Translations under genes and position numbers: made by a program
The notes under the pieces: model-generated
Told to the model about the DNA's origin: nothing
The model's database searches: none
Seen by the model: the letters and a program-made list of their open reading frames with translations, nothing else
Shown here: piece after piece, positions 18,081 to 26,939 of the stretch
Position numbering within the stretch: position 1 is the stretch's first letter
Layout: every line of letters begins with the position of its first letter
Source: Maribacter sedimenticola
Lineage (GTDB): Bacteria > Bacteroidota > Bacteroidia > Flavobacteriales > Flavobacteriaceae
Assembly (NCBI RefSeq): GCF_900188415.1
Contig: NZ_FZNV01000001.1
Location: 461,501 to 525,500, forward strand
Reading direction: 5' to 3'
DNA: 64,000 nucleotides

Positions 18081-19436
18081 TTACTCTACTTTTAGCTGTA
18101 AGGAACTATCGTTAATTTCAAATGTATTTGCTTTTATAAGCTTGATAACTTCTGAACCCGCAAGCAATACCGGTCCGTAACCATGGGCGGCGAATACATT
18201 TATCGGTCTATGATAATAAAACGCAGGGTCAAAGCCCATACCGGTTCCCACGCAAGTACCTTCTACCTGACCTTTTTCATTGACCTTGGTGGCAACCGCA
18301 TTCCATCCTAAGATTACTACCGGTGAAAAGGCCATTTTATCTATATAGCCGTTATTGATTGCCTTGGCTATTGAATATGTATATATGGCCGTTGCCGAGG
18401 TTTCCAGATAGCTATCGTTACGGTCAATTAATTGATGCCAGAAACCGGTACCATCTTGGTACTGAACCAACCCTTTGATATGCGCCTGTAATTGCTCTAA
18501 GACATCTTGATAGCCTTCATGTTCCTTTGGTAACACATCCAATAATTCTACTAGTGTCATTACGGCCCAACCATTGGCTCGTGCCCATCTGTATTCTGGG
18601 TGGTAGTCCATAGCCTCTACCCAACCATGCATATACAATCCTTTTTCCTCATTGAACATTCTTTTGGAAAATTGGCGAACCTGCTTTACGGCATCATCAT
18701 AATATTTGTTATCACCTGTCAATTTTCCCATCTGTGCCAAAGCTGGTACGCTCATAAACAGATCGTCCAACCATAGGGTATTTGCCTGGGGTCTGTTCCT
18801 TGCCAAAGTACCATCTGGAAAACGAAATTGTTTATTACTGATATAGTCAATGAAATTATCTATTAATGGTTGTAATTCTGCATTTAGACCTGCTCTCTTT
18901 GCCTTTATCATAGCGGCACAAATGGCACCCGCATCATCTAATGCATGAGGCTGCAATGATTGTACTATTGGCGAAGGATAATCTTTATCCTTCTTATATT
19001 TTTCCAAGTAAAATGGAGCTATGTCAGCAATTAATTTCAGTCTTTTATTGGTGTAGTCGGCATATTTAGGGTCTCCCGTTACTTCCGTAATTTGAGTCAT
19101 GCCTGCATAGGTAACGCCCCATTCATAACTGGTCAACCTAAAGGCTCCTGGTTCAAAAATGCTATTCTGGTTTAGTTTTTTAAAATCGGTTATTTCCTTT
19201 TTGGTCGTTGCATCAATTAATTTAGCAGCAGTCTCAGTTTCAAGATAGTTATATACACGATCTAGTGTTGCCACAATTTCATCAATGGATTTTACGCCAT
19301 ATGGTGTAGGATAATCTGGTTGTAGAAGATGCAACGGTGTCGTTACATCATTGGCTGGTTCTTGTGCCAGAATTATGTTCAAGCATAGGAAACTAAATAT
19401 GAGGGTAATTTTAAAGGTTGAACGAATATTTTTCAT
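18081..19436 (-). CDS. GH105 unsaturated rhamnogalacturonyl/uronyl hydrolase
   Basis: 451 residues from the ATG at 19436 (an earlier in-frame TTG at 19445 is less likely), signal peptide ending LAQ. (Alpha/alpha)6 barrel of GH105/GH88 type: LWLDDLFM with the likely catalytic Asp, WARANGW, the SYLETSATA segment and CVGTGMGFDPAFYYHRP near the end. GH105 enzymes hydrate and release 4,5-unsaturated uronic acid from the non-reducing end of lyase products (rhamnogalacturonan or ulvan oligosaccharides). It lies 19 bp downstream of DUF4861 in the enzyme operon. A second, shorter GH105 (37653-38777) lies in the GH106 operon and differs strongly in sequence, so the two probably act on different oligosaccharides. 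Confidence 0.92.
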   Translation of the reverse strand: MKNIRSTFKITLIFSFLCLNIILAQEPANDVTTPLHLLQPDYPTPYGVKSIDEIVATLDRVYNYLETETAAKLIDATTKKEITDFKKLNQNSIFEPGAFRLTSYEWGVTYAGMTQITEVTGDPKYADYTNKRLKLIADIAPFYLEKYKKDKDYPSPIVQSLQPHALDDAGAICAAMIKAKRAGLNAELQPLIDNFIDYISNKQFRFPDGTLARNRPQANTLWLDDLFMSVPALAQMGKLTGDNKYYDDAVKQVRQFSKRMFNEEKGLYMHGWVEAMDYHPEYRWARANGWAVMTLVELLDVLPKEHEGYQDVLEQLQAHIKGLVQYQDGTGFWHQLIDRNDSYLETSATAIYTYSIAKAINNGYIDKMAFSPVVILGWNAVATKVNEKGQVEGTCVGTGMGFDPAFYYHRPINVFAAHGYGPVLLAGSEVIKLIKANTFEINDSSLQLKVE

Positions 19437-19455
19437 GTTGATCAAGTTGTTTTGG

Positions 19456-20733
19456 TTAAAGTGTGATTTTAATGTTGACAGACAGTTGGTCTGTCATATC
19501 TAGAACATAGTTGATGAACTCATTTCTATCTACAAATTTTTCATCACTTAGCTCCCAACCGGCTATAGCAAAGTATTTTACCGGTTCATTGTCCTTAATA
19601 TCCAATATGGCCAGATAAGAGTTCGATAAATTACCGGTTTTTGGAGCCTCCATATAGCCCAAATACTTTTCTTTAGGAAGTATTATGGCCATGCCTAGCC
19701 ACCATTCCTTATCGTAAGATTGTTTATCATGGGTCAATAGGATTACATATTTACTATTATTCTTTATAACCTCCAAAGGCATATCATTATGAATATTTAC
19801 CAGTCCAACCACTAAATTTTCATCACCTGTAAGACCGTTTATCGTTACCGTGTTTTGATAGCCATACATACCTGGCCAAATAGAAGTGGTTTCCTTAACA
19901 TCATAATTTCCGTTGGCAGTATTCCAATTTGTATACTTATACTGTAATGTGGTATTTACCGGACCTTCATGTAGAATTTTGAATTTGGTTTCTTCAACAT
20001 TGTTCACCGTGTCGTTTACGGTAACCCCTAGTCTCATTAAGGTGCTGTCCTTTATAAGACCAAATCCGCCTAGGCCCAATGAATTGCCTACGGCCAAAAT
20101 ATCCCTGCCCCAGTCTTCCATGGTATGGTAATTGTCTTCAACTGCACCGTCTGCAGAGATGCCAACATTTTCCGGGGAAATTGCAGTGGTCTTTTTACCA
20201 AAAAGGTCTTTCGCATTTCTTCCATCCAAATAATGCCTAAAGCCTACTTTGTCATTTTCCCATGATGGTCCGTCCGTTTGATACTGTTGGTAACCAATGC
20301 TCAATGGTAATTCATTGGCCAACATGGTTTCACGCGTTTTAGGTTTTACAGGAGCATCTTTGGATGCACGCTTGCCAAACCTGGCACTTGTTCGTTGGGG
20401 GTATTTTGGCAATTGTTTGGACCATGCAATTGTAATGGTCTTTGTTTCTTCTGGGGCAAAGTCCATCACAAAAAATAACTCGTCCCATGCTGTATCGTTA
20501 TCCGTAGCATTGACTTGCGAAGCAATGGTGTCTGTTCCGGATATGACAATAGGATGTATTGCCGTACTATCAATTACCGTTAACTGTGTTCTTTTAATGG
20601 AGATAGGTTTATCTACCAATTTAATTTTAGAGCTGTTGGTAAGTTGTATTTCTTGGTTTTTTACTTGGGGACTTGTACAAGAAGAGCCAAATAGAAAACT
20701 GGACAAGACTAGACTGTAAATTGTTTTTTTCAT
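19456..20733 (-). CDS. DUF4861 family lipoprotein
   Basis: 425 residues with a lipoprotein signal (FGSSC, Cys19). The sequence has the features of the DUF4861 family that recurs in uronate-polysaccharide loci: WDELFFVMDFAPEETKTI, YHTMEDWGRDIL, LGLGGFGL and WWLGMAIILPKEKYLGY. It looks all-beta and has no catalytic motif I can name. It lies 12 bp after the PL22-like lyase and before GH105, so it probably works on the same uronate oligosaccharides, perhaps as an enzyme of undescribed activity. Function not known to me. Confidence 0.75.
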   Translation of the reverse strand: MKKTIYSLVLSSFLFGSSCTSPQVKNQEIQLTNSSKIKLVDKPISIKRTQLTVIDSTAIHPIVISGTDTIASQVNATDNDTAWDELFFVMDFAPEETKTITIAWSKQLPKYPQRTSARFGKRASKDAPVKPKTRETMLANELPLSIGYQQYQTDGPSWENDKVGFRHYLDGRNAKDLFGKKTTAISPENVGISADGAVEDNYHTMEDWGRDILAVGNSLGLGGFGLIKDSTLMRLGVTVNDTVNNVEETKFKILHEGPVNTTLQYKYTNWNTANGNYDVKETTSIWPGMYGYQNTVTINGLTGDENLVVGLVNIHNDMPLEVIKNNSKYVILLTHDKQSYDKEWWLGMAIILPKEKYLGYMEAPKTGNLSNSYLAILDIKDNEPVKYFAIAGWELSDEKFVDRNEFINYVLDMTDQLSVNIKITL

Positions 20734-20745
20734 AAATAAATGGTT

Positions 20746-22005
20746 TTACTTAGGATGTACAGGCACGATCATAATATCGTTTTTGGTCAATAGACTTGAA
20801 TTGAAAAGTATCCATTTTCCATCAGGACTTATAGATTGATGCATATGAGCCTCGCTAGAAAATGGACTTTTGCTTAATAAACGATGACCCGTAGTTAACA
20901 AGGTCGTATCTTTTGGGTTATCTGCATTAATTCGATATAATTTACCATCAAACGTATCACCAGCAATCCATTTTCCATCTGGTGTGGCATTACAATGCCA
21001 ATAACCACCATCACCGGTTTGCCCATGAAATTTCAACTCGTTGGTTCTTAAGTTCAATGAATAGATGCCCGTTTGGTTTTCTTGTAACCGGTCTAAATGT
21101 CCCATTAAATGAAAAAGTACTTTATCCGGACCCATAAAAACCTCGTGGGTGACCCAGTCATTTTCACGTTCCTCATAAAGCGGTCTGTTCGTTACCTTAC
21201 CATTTTTATCTATAGAAAGATACCACATTCGTTGTGGAGAATCACCTCTGGTTTCCCAGCAATACATAAGTTCCCCTTCTACAAAGGGATTGGCTTGTAA
21301 GTGCCCCACCCAAAAAGGAACCTCTTTTAACTTTACCGTTTTTCCAGTTATGAAATCTACTTTATATATGGCGTATAACGATTCATTGATTTTGGAGGAA
21401 AAGTAAGCTGCTTTTTCACTAGCGTCCAGACCTAAGCCAGAAGGTTTAATATTTTTTGGTACGGTCGCCAAAAGTGTTTCATAATCCTCTGAACTCTTGA
21501 CATTACCGGTTTCACTATCTTTCAATAGTTGTTCAATATCTATTTCAATTAGATTGTTTCCTTTAAATTGATAGGCAACATTTTTGTGCCATCCTAGATG
21601 AAAGTCCCTACCGTTTTTACCCGTGGTAATCTGTGTAATGGTAAAATCATTGGTAGAGATAGCATAATATTGACTGTCGTAGTTATCTTTTTTTGAAGTT
21701 CTATTAGAAGTGAAAACAATATACTTTCCATCTGCAGTCCATTGCGGATGTGTTTGGTACATTTTTGAATTACCATGTCTTGAAGTAGTAAGTGCATTTA
21801 CGGTAACCCCTGTAACTTTATCTTTAAAGGTATAGTTTTCAGAAAGGAAACGTTGCCCGAATATATCATCACCTGCTATATCAAATGTATTGTACACGTT
21901 GGCAAGGTGGGTATAATCTTTACCATCAATATTCTGTGCTTGGATATTTTGAAAAAATATAAGGCTAAAAATAAGTATTAGAATTTGGTCAATGGACTTT
22001 TTCAT
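20746..22005 (-). CDS. oligogalacturonate lyase-like beta-propeller (PL22-like), with signal peptide
   Basis: 419 residues from the ATG at 22005; an N-terminal hydrophobic segment ends NIQAQ. Seven-bladed propeller with TolB-like repeats (HPQWTADGKYIVFTSNR, WHCNATPDGKWIAGDTFDG, AHMHQSISPDGKWILF). The paired His/Gln in these repeats match the metal-binding site of PL22 lyases, which split short oligogalacturonates to unsaturated products. Known PL22 enzymes are mostly cytoplasmic, so the signal peptide is unusual and suggests periplasmic action. It is the first enzyme gene after SusD, separated by a hairpin. Could instead be a propeller-type lyase of a related family. Confidence 0.75.
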   Translation of the reverse strand: MKKSIDQILILIFSLIFFQNIQAQNIDGKDYTHLANVYNTFDIAGDDIFGQRFLSENYTFKDKVTGVTVNALTTSRHGNSKMYQTHPQWTADGKYIVFTSNRTSKKDNYDSQYYAISTNDFTITQITTGKNGRDFHLGWHKNVAYQFKGNNLIEIDIEQLLKDSETGNVKSSEDYETLLATVPKNIKPSGLGLDASEKAAYFSSKINESLYAIYKVDFITGKTVKLKEVPFWVGHLQANPFVEGELMYCWETRGDSPQRMWYLSIDKNGKVTNRPLYEERENDWVTHEVFMGPDKVLFHLMGHLDRLQENQTGIYSLNLRTNELKFHGQTGDGGYWHCNATPDGKWIAGDTFDGKLYRINADNPKDTTLLTTGHRLLSKSPFSSEAHMHQSISPDGKWILFNSSLLTKNDIMIVPVHPK

Positions 22006-22038
22006 ACTATTCAAGATAAAATTTTAAATTGAAAAAAA

Positions 22039-22063
22039 GACCCTGCAACTGTAAAACAGGGCC
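22039..22063 (-). terminator. hairpin with T-run between susD (first pair) and PL22-like gene
   Basis: GACCCTG and CAGGGCC pair (one G-T) around an 11-nt loop. On the minus strand the stem is followed by seven T. It has the form of an intrinsic terminator but lies inside the presumed operon, so it probably lets only part of the transcripts continue into the enzyme genes. Confidence 0.7.
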
Positions 22064-22100
22064 TTTTAAAACTAACTGCAACAAAGTCATTAGTTGCTCT

Positions 22101-23678
22101 TTAATAACCAGGGTTTTGTCCTAGTTTATTGTTCGATTCCAATGCGGTTTTTGGAATAGGATAAATGGTTCTAAACGGCTCTGATACTTCTTTAAATTCC
22201 CACGCATCTCCAAATTTTCCAAATCTGATCAAATCCCTTCTTCTGGACATTTCAAATGCAAGCTCCCTACCTCTTTCATCCAATATGTCGTCTAGGGTAA
22301 CCGCATCTAAAGGTTCAGCATTACTACGCTCACGAATTTCGTTTACGAGTGGTAAGGCGGCGGCAAAATCATTGCTTCTTGCCAATGCCTCCGCTTTGAT
22401 CAATAATATATCGGCATATCTTATAAAGGCAATATCATTGCCTGCATTACCTCCATTAGTATTTGGGTCCAAGCCCCATTTAATCCACTTAATTCCTGCG
22501 TTCATAGGTTGTAATCTAATTCCGGTTGCAGGTATAATATTGTAAGGAACAGGTCCCTCAGTAGATTTACCTGGAACATATAATGTAGAATTGTTATCTG
22601 GCACAACTCGCTCAACCATTACAACCTCTCCTGTGGTAGGGTCTACCAAATCACCATAACCTATAAACATGTCTTTTCTAACATCTTCGTCTTCATAAAG
22701 AGCGAGTACCGATGGTCTAGTGCCAAACCCATTTTGAGGTGTATACGGTAAGCCGAACAGCCCACCTTGAATACCTGGCAGCACTTTTTGTACCAAAGGA
22801 TGACCAATTCCACCGGCAATATCTGGTGAGTACACAGCACCAAAAATAAATTCATCGTTATTGCTATTATCAAATGTAAAGTTGTCAAAATATTCTGGTA
22901 ACAATCTGTAGGCGTTTGAGTTGATTACCAAATCTGCATATTCGATAGCTTTATCATTTTGGGCAGTTCCCGTATATACCTCTGCATTTAAATAAATTGT
23001 CGCCAGCATAGCTTGGGCAGCTTCTTTGGTAAATCGTCCAAAATAAGCATCACCTGCTTCTGCTTTGGCAGGTAGGTCCTCAGCGGCCGCTATAAACTCT
23101 GAGGTTACAAAATCAAAAACTTCTGCCCTTGTGTTTTGCTCGGGCAAGTTCAATGCATCAACTTTTGGTAAGGTAAAGATGGGAACATTACCAAATAAAT
23201 CCATCAAGAAGAAATAGGCATAGGCCCTTAAAGCTCTAAGTTCAGCAATGGGACCCGCAATTTCTTCAGGAGACAAAGCAGAACCTTCCAAGGATGCTAT
23301 TAAGGCATTTGTTTGGCCTACGGTCTTAAAATAGGAATCCCAAGTACCCGCTACATATGCGTGATCTTCTTGCCATTTATGTTCCATTAATTCGCTAAAA
23401 TTAGCACCGCCCCACCAGCCTTGTATTTTTTCATGTACGACTACCTGATCAGCAGGTAATTCCAGACATCTATATTCTACGCCCATACCTGTTGTGGCGG
23501 CAAAGTTTCTATATACACCCGAAAGCGATGAAAGAACTTGAGATTCGTTCGAATAAAATGTTTCTGGCGTATAAATGGAATATACATCTTCTTCTAGACT
23601 ACAACCTGATGTTCCTATGATAAGCATACCCATAACTGTCAGTTGTATGAATCGATAAAAGTTTGTTGATTTTTTCAT
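22101..23678 (-). CDS. SusD/RagB-family glycan-binding lipoprotein (pair 1)
   Basis: 525 residues from the ATG at 23678 (MKKSTNF); the longer start at 23708 is less likely. Lipoprotein signal ending in GTSGC, followed by SLEEDVY, an acidic stretch like surface-export signals of Bacteroidota. Typical SusD features: STPETFY-like N-terminus, AELRALRAYAYFFLMDLFGNVP, RYADILLIKAEALAR and RRRDLIRFGKFGDAWE, ending PIPKTALESNNKLGQNPGY. It forms the lid of the outer-membrane SusC/D importer and binds oligosaccharides. It starts 32 bp after SusC pair 1. Confidence 0.96.
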   Translation of the reverse strand: MKKSTNFYRFIQLTVMGMLIIGTSGCSLEEDVYSIYTPETFYSNESQVLSSLSGVYRNFAATTGMGVEYRCLELPADQVVVHEKIQGWWGGANFSELMEHKWQEDHAYVAGTWDSYFKTVGQTNALIASLEGSALSPEEIAGPIAELRALRAYAYFFLMDLFGNVPIFTLPKVDALNLPEQNTRAEVFDFVTSEFIAAAEDLPAKAEAGDAYFGRFTKEAAQAMLATIYLNAEVYTGTAQNDKAIEYADLVINSNAYRLLPEYFDNFTFDNSNNDEFIFGAVYSPDIAGGIGHPLVQKVLPGIQGGLFGLPYTPQNGFGTRPSVLALYEDEDVRKDMFIGYGDLVDPTTGEVVMVERVVPDNNSTLYVPGKSTEGPVPYNIIPATGIRLQPMNAGIKWIKWGLDPNTNGGNAGNDIAFIRYADILLIKAEALARSNDFAAALPLVNEIRERSNAEPLDAVTLDDILDERGRELAFEMSRRRDLIRFGKFGDAWEFKEVSEPFRTIYPIPKTALESNNKLGQNPGY

Positions 23679-23710
23679 GATTTTTTTATTAATGTTTTTA
23701 TAGACCATCC

Positions 23711-26695
23711 TTAAAAAGTTATACTCGTTCCAATCTGAAATATTCTTGGTCTTGGGTATACCAAATAATCTATACCAATAGATCTTGTTCTTACTTCTGG
23801 GTCAAAACCTGTATAACCGGTGATGACAAATAAATTACGTCCGGATAAATAGATCTTTGCCTTTTTAATAAAGCCTACGTTATCTGTATTAAAATTGTAA
23901 CCTACCGTTAAATTATCTAAGCGTAAATAACTACCATCTTCTATCCATTGAGATGAATATTGGGCGGTCTGTGCCCTGCTAGAACCTGTGTCCAATGCTG
24001 AGCGAAGAACGTTTACACCTGGGGTTTGACTTACATAAGAGAATTCAGCTGCCGTATTGTTATAAATATCATTTCCAACAACACCCCTAAAATTAATGGA
24101 GACATCAATGTTTTTATATTTGAACGTATTATTGAATCCATAGGTCCAATCTGGGTTTGCATCCCCAATTACGACTTCGTCTGCGCCATCTTCCCCATCT
24201 ACATCTAAATAGGTTTCTAGACCATCTGCATCATATCCTGTAAATTGCCTTCCATAAAATGTATTTAACGGTAGGCCGGGTTTAATTATTTGTGTAAGTG
24301 CATTGTTACCAACCACCCCGGATCCACTTGAAGTTCTTATTTCATCTCTTTGAAAATTATCATTGGACAAACTTAGAACCTCATTCTTGTTGGTTGAAAA
24401 ATTGACGTTGGATGTCCAGCTAAAGTTATCATTGGTTATGATATCTCCGGTAACATTAATTTCCAACCCTTTGTTCTCAACTTCACCTACGTTGGCCCAT
24501 TGTGTATTGACCACGGAAGGTGCGGCAGTTGAAAATTGCAATAGTAAATCATCGGTGTTTTTGATGTAATAATCAACAGAACCATATAGACGTTGGTCAA
24601 AAAAACCAAAGTCCGCCCCAAAATTCATTTGGCTGGTCTGTTCCCATTTTAAATCCTGGTTTTGAAAATTAGTGGGCAAAACACTAGGTATGGCCTGACC
24701 GCCAAAAACATATATGGCAGACCCTGCTATTGATAATTGTTCCCTATAAAGGTTATTCGGTATTTCTTGGTTACCCGTTATACCATAACCTACCCTAAGT
24801 TTTAAATTACTGACCTTAGAGTTTTGCATAAAATCTTCATCGGTAACATTCCAAGCAAGAGCACCTGAAGGAAATGTTCCCCATTTGTTATTATCACCAA
24901 ATCTACTAGACCCATCACGCCTTAACGTAAAGGTTAAAAGGTAACGGTCTTTTAATTTATAATTTAATCTACCATAATAGGAAGAAAGACGATTAGCATC
25001 TTTATAAGACGTATTCGATTGAATTGTTCCTGATTGTATTAAGTTCCATTCAGTAGCATCGGATACAAAGTTATTTGCTGATGTAAATGTGTTCTGTGTT
25101 TCGAACCTTTGAAAAGAATACCCTGCCAATAAACTTAAATAACTGTCATCGGATATTTGCTTGTCAAACGTAAGATTGGTCTCGGCCAAAATATTTCGAT
25201 TGGTGTATTTGCTTATCGATGCCGTACCTCCTTGGCCTTCACCTGCGGGATGTGTAGAAGGAATATTCGTAAACCTACTAACATCTTCATTTGAGTATCC
25301 TAAATTGGTTGAAATTTTGAGTCCCTCAAGAATTGTGAATGCTGCATTCATGTTGCCCAAGAGCAATGAACTGTCACTTTCATCACTTACTTGTGTCCAT
25401 GAAACAGGATTAATACGTAGCGCTCCTATTTGATAGAAACTACCATCTTCGTTATATACCGGTAGTGTTGGTGCCCAACGTAGTGCATCTTTAAGTAAGT
25501 TGCCACCTTCATCTGCTATATTTGAGTTTACTGCGGCCCTGGTTTCGTCTAATTTGGCATAGGTTAAATTTACCCCAATGTTAAGTCTGTCATCTAACGT
25601 AGTATGGTTACCGTTAATACGTGCCGTGTATTTTTTAAGGCCGGAAGAAAGTAGTGTTCCTTCTTGATTATTGTATCCTAATGAAGCTGTAAAATTGGTA
25701 GTCCTTGACCCACCGGCAAAGGATAAATTGTGATTTTGTGTAACTGCAGATCTAAATACTTCTTTTTGCCAATTTGTATTTACGCCTTCATCTGAAAAGG
25801 GTAGGTCATTACTATTTGCGTATGCTCTATACTCATCTGCATTTAAAAATGGCAATAATTCAGGTACATAGGCTATTCCCGTATAAGAATCGTACTGTAA
25901 AAATTCTCCGTATTGTCCCTTGTTTTTAGTAGTAATAACGATAACACCATTGGCACCACGCGATCCATAAATGGCTGTTGCAGAGGCATCCTTTAATACA
26001 TCTATACTGGCAATGTCCGCCGGGTTGATCAAGCTTAATGGATTTATAGCTTCTTCGGATAGCGGAGAAGATCCTGAGGTTACTGTCCTAACGCTATTAT
26101 TGGCGCTTCCAAATTGTAGCGGTACCCCATCAATAACATATAAAGGTTCATTACCTGCGGATATTGAACTTGTACCACGTATTCTTACCGTAGACGAAGC
26201 GCCTGGCTGTCCACTGCTCTGTACAATGTTAACACCTGCAATCTTTCCTTGTAATAATTGTTCTGGTGCAACTGGCAGGGCCTGAACAAAGCTTTCTGCT
26301 TTTAACGAAGCTACGGCACCGGTAACATCCTTTCTTTTTTGGCTACCGTATCCTATGACTACGATTTCATCTAATTGTTGGGTGTCTTCGCTAATAACTA
26401 CATCAATATTATTTCTGCCATCTACCTGTTCCTCCAAGGTTTGAAATCCTATATAGGAAAATACCAAAACCGCATTCTCCGTAGTTGTAGTTATTGAATA
26501 TTTCCCATCAAAATCTGTACTGGTACCATTTGAGGTTCCTTTTTCCACCACATTTACGCCTGGGACTGTTTGGCCGTTGGTATCGGTAACTGTGCCGCTC
26601 AATAGTTGTTCTTGGGCAGAAACCGTTACCGTCAATACCATAAAGGCGAATAGTAATAGTTTTTTAAAAAGTTGAGTGTTCTCTTTTTGTTTCAT
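23711..26695 (-). CDS. SusC/RagA-family TonB-dependent outer-membrane transporter (pair 1)
   Basis: 994 residues from the ATG at 26695 (MKQKENTQ); the ATG-like start at 26767 would lie upstream of the predicted transcription start. Signal peptide ending TVSAQ, then a carboxypeptidase-regulatory-like domain (LSGTVTDTNGQTVPGVNVV), TonB box region (LDEIVVIGYG), plug (LLQGKIAGVNIVQSS, KDASATAIYGSRGANGVI) and a C-terminal barrel ending FQIGTSITF. No STN domain, so it does not look like a sigma/anti-sigma transducer. It imports oligosaccharides energised by TonB. Leads the long minus-strand operon. Confidence 0.96.
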   Translation of the reverse strand: MKQKENTQLFKKLLLFAFMVLTVTVSAQEQLLSGTVTDTNGQTVPGVNVVEKGTSNGTSTDFDGKYSITTTTENAVLVFSYIGFQTLEEQVDGRNNIDVVISEDTQQLDEIVVIGYGSQKRKDVTGAVASLKAESFVQALPVAPEQLLQGKIAGVNIVQSSGQPGASSTVRIRGTSSISAGNEPLYVIDGVPLQFGSANNSVRTVTSGSSPLSEEAINPLSLINPADIASIDVLKDASATAIYGSRGANGVIVITTKNKGQYGEFLQYDSYTGIAYVPELLPFLNADEYRAYANSNDLPFSDEGVNTNWQKEVFRSAVTQNHNLSFAGGSRTTNFTASLGYNNQEGTLLSSGLKKYTARINGNHTTLDDRLNIGVNLTYAKLDETRAAVNSNIADEGGNLLKDALRWAPTLPVYNEDGSFYQIGALRINPVSWTQVSDESDSSLLLGNMNAAFTILEGLKISTNLGYSNEDVSRFTNIPSTHPAGEGQGGTASISKYTNRNILAETNLTFDKQISDDSYLSLLAGYSFQRFETQNTFTSANNFVSDATEWNLIQSGTIQSNTSYKDANRLSSYYGRLNYKLKDRYLLTFTLRRDGSSRFGDNNKWGTFPSGALAWNVTDEDFMQNSKVSNLKLRVGYGITGNQEIPNNLYREQLSIAGSAIYVFGGQAIPSVLPTNFQNQDLKWEQTSQMNFGADFGFFDQRLYGSVDYYIKNTDDLLLQFSTAAPSVVNTQWANVGEVENKGLEINVTGDIITNDNFSWTSNVNFSTNKNEVLSLSNDNFQRDEIRTSSGSGVVGNNALTQIIKPGLPLNTFYGRQFTGYDADGLETYLDVDGEDGADEVVIGDANPDWTYGFNNTFKYKNIDVSINFRGVVGNDIYNNTAAEFSYVSQTPGVNVLRSALDTGSSRAQTAQYSSQWIEDGSYLRLDNLTVGYNFNTDNVGFIKKAKIYLSGRNLFVITGYTGFDPEVRTRSIGIDYLVYPRPRIFQIGTSITF

Positions 26696-26711
26696 AATTA
26701 AAGGTTGATTT

Positions 26712-26725
26712 TGTAATCGATTGCA
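26712..26725. promoter_or_regulatory. near-palindromic operator candidate in susC (pair 1) leader
   Basis: TGTAATCGATTGCA, nearly its own reverse complement, ~6-19 nt downstream of the predicted transcription start. The same 14-mer with one change lies at the same place before the second susC. Form and position fit a LacI-type repressor operator. Confidence 0.5.
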
Positions 26726-26736
26726 TTTCTGGTGTT

Positions 26737-26787
26737 CTAAATTATTGATTACAATTAGGGTTGGCATCCTGTACTTGCCTGAGAATT
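26737..26787 (-). promoter_or_regulatory. predicted promoter of susC/susD pair 1 and downstream enzymes
   Basis: Minus-strand motif TCTCAGGCAAGTACAGGAT (core AGTACAGGAT at 26775-26766), with TAATTTAG (26744-26737) starting 31 bp after the first core base. Predicted start of transcription ~26731, leader ~36 nt. Confidence 0.68.
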
Positions 26788-26879
26788 TACCAGTTTGCCC
26801 ATTTTATTTAAATTATATTCTGAAAATCATACATCTTGCCAGTAATTATTAGGAAATATTTAAAAAAAACCACAAAAAA

Positions 26880-26902
26880 AGCACTGTTCATAGAACAGTG
26901 CT
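26880..26902 (-). terminator. intrinsic terminator of susC/susD pair 2 transcript
   Basis: Perfect 10-bp stem AGCACTGTTC/GAACAGTGCT with an ATA loop, followed on the minus strand by TTTTTTT. Lies 38 bp after the second susD stop and upstream of the first susC promoter, so it separates the two susC/susD units. Confidence 0.85.
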
Positions 26903-26939
26903 TCCTTACTAAAACTAACTCAAACAACTCAAATTTTTT

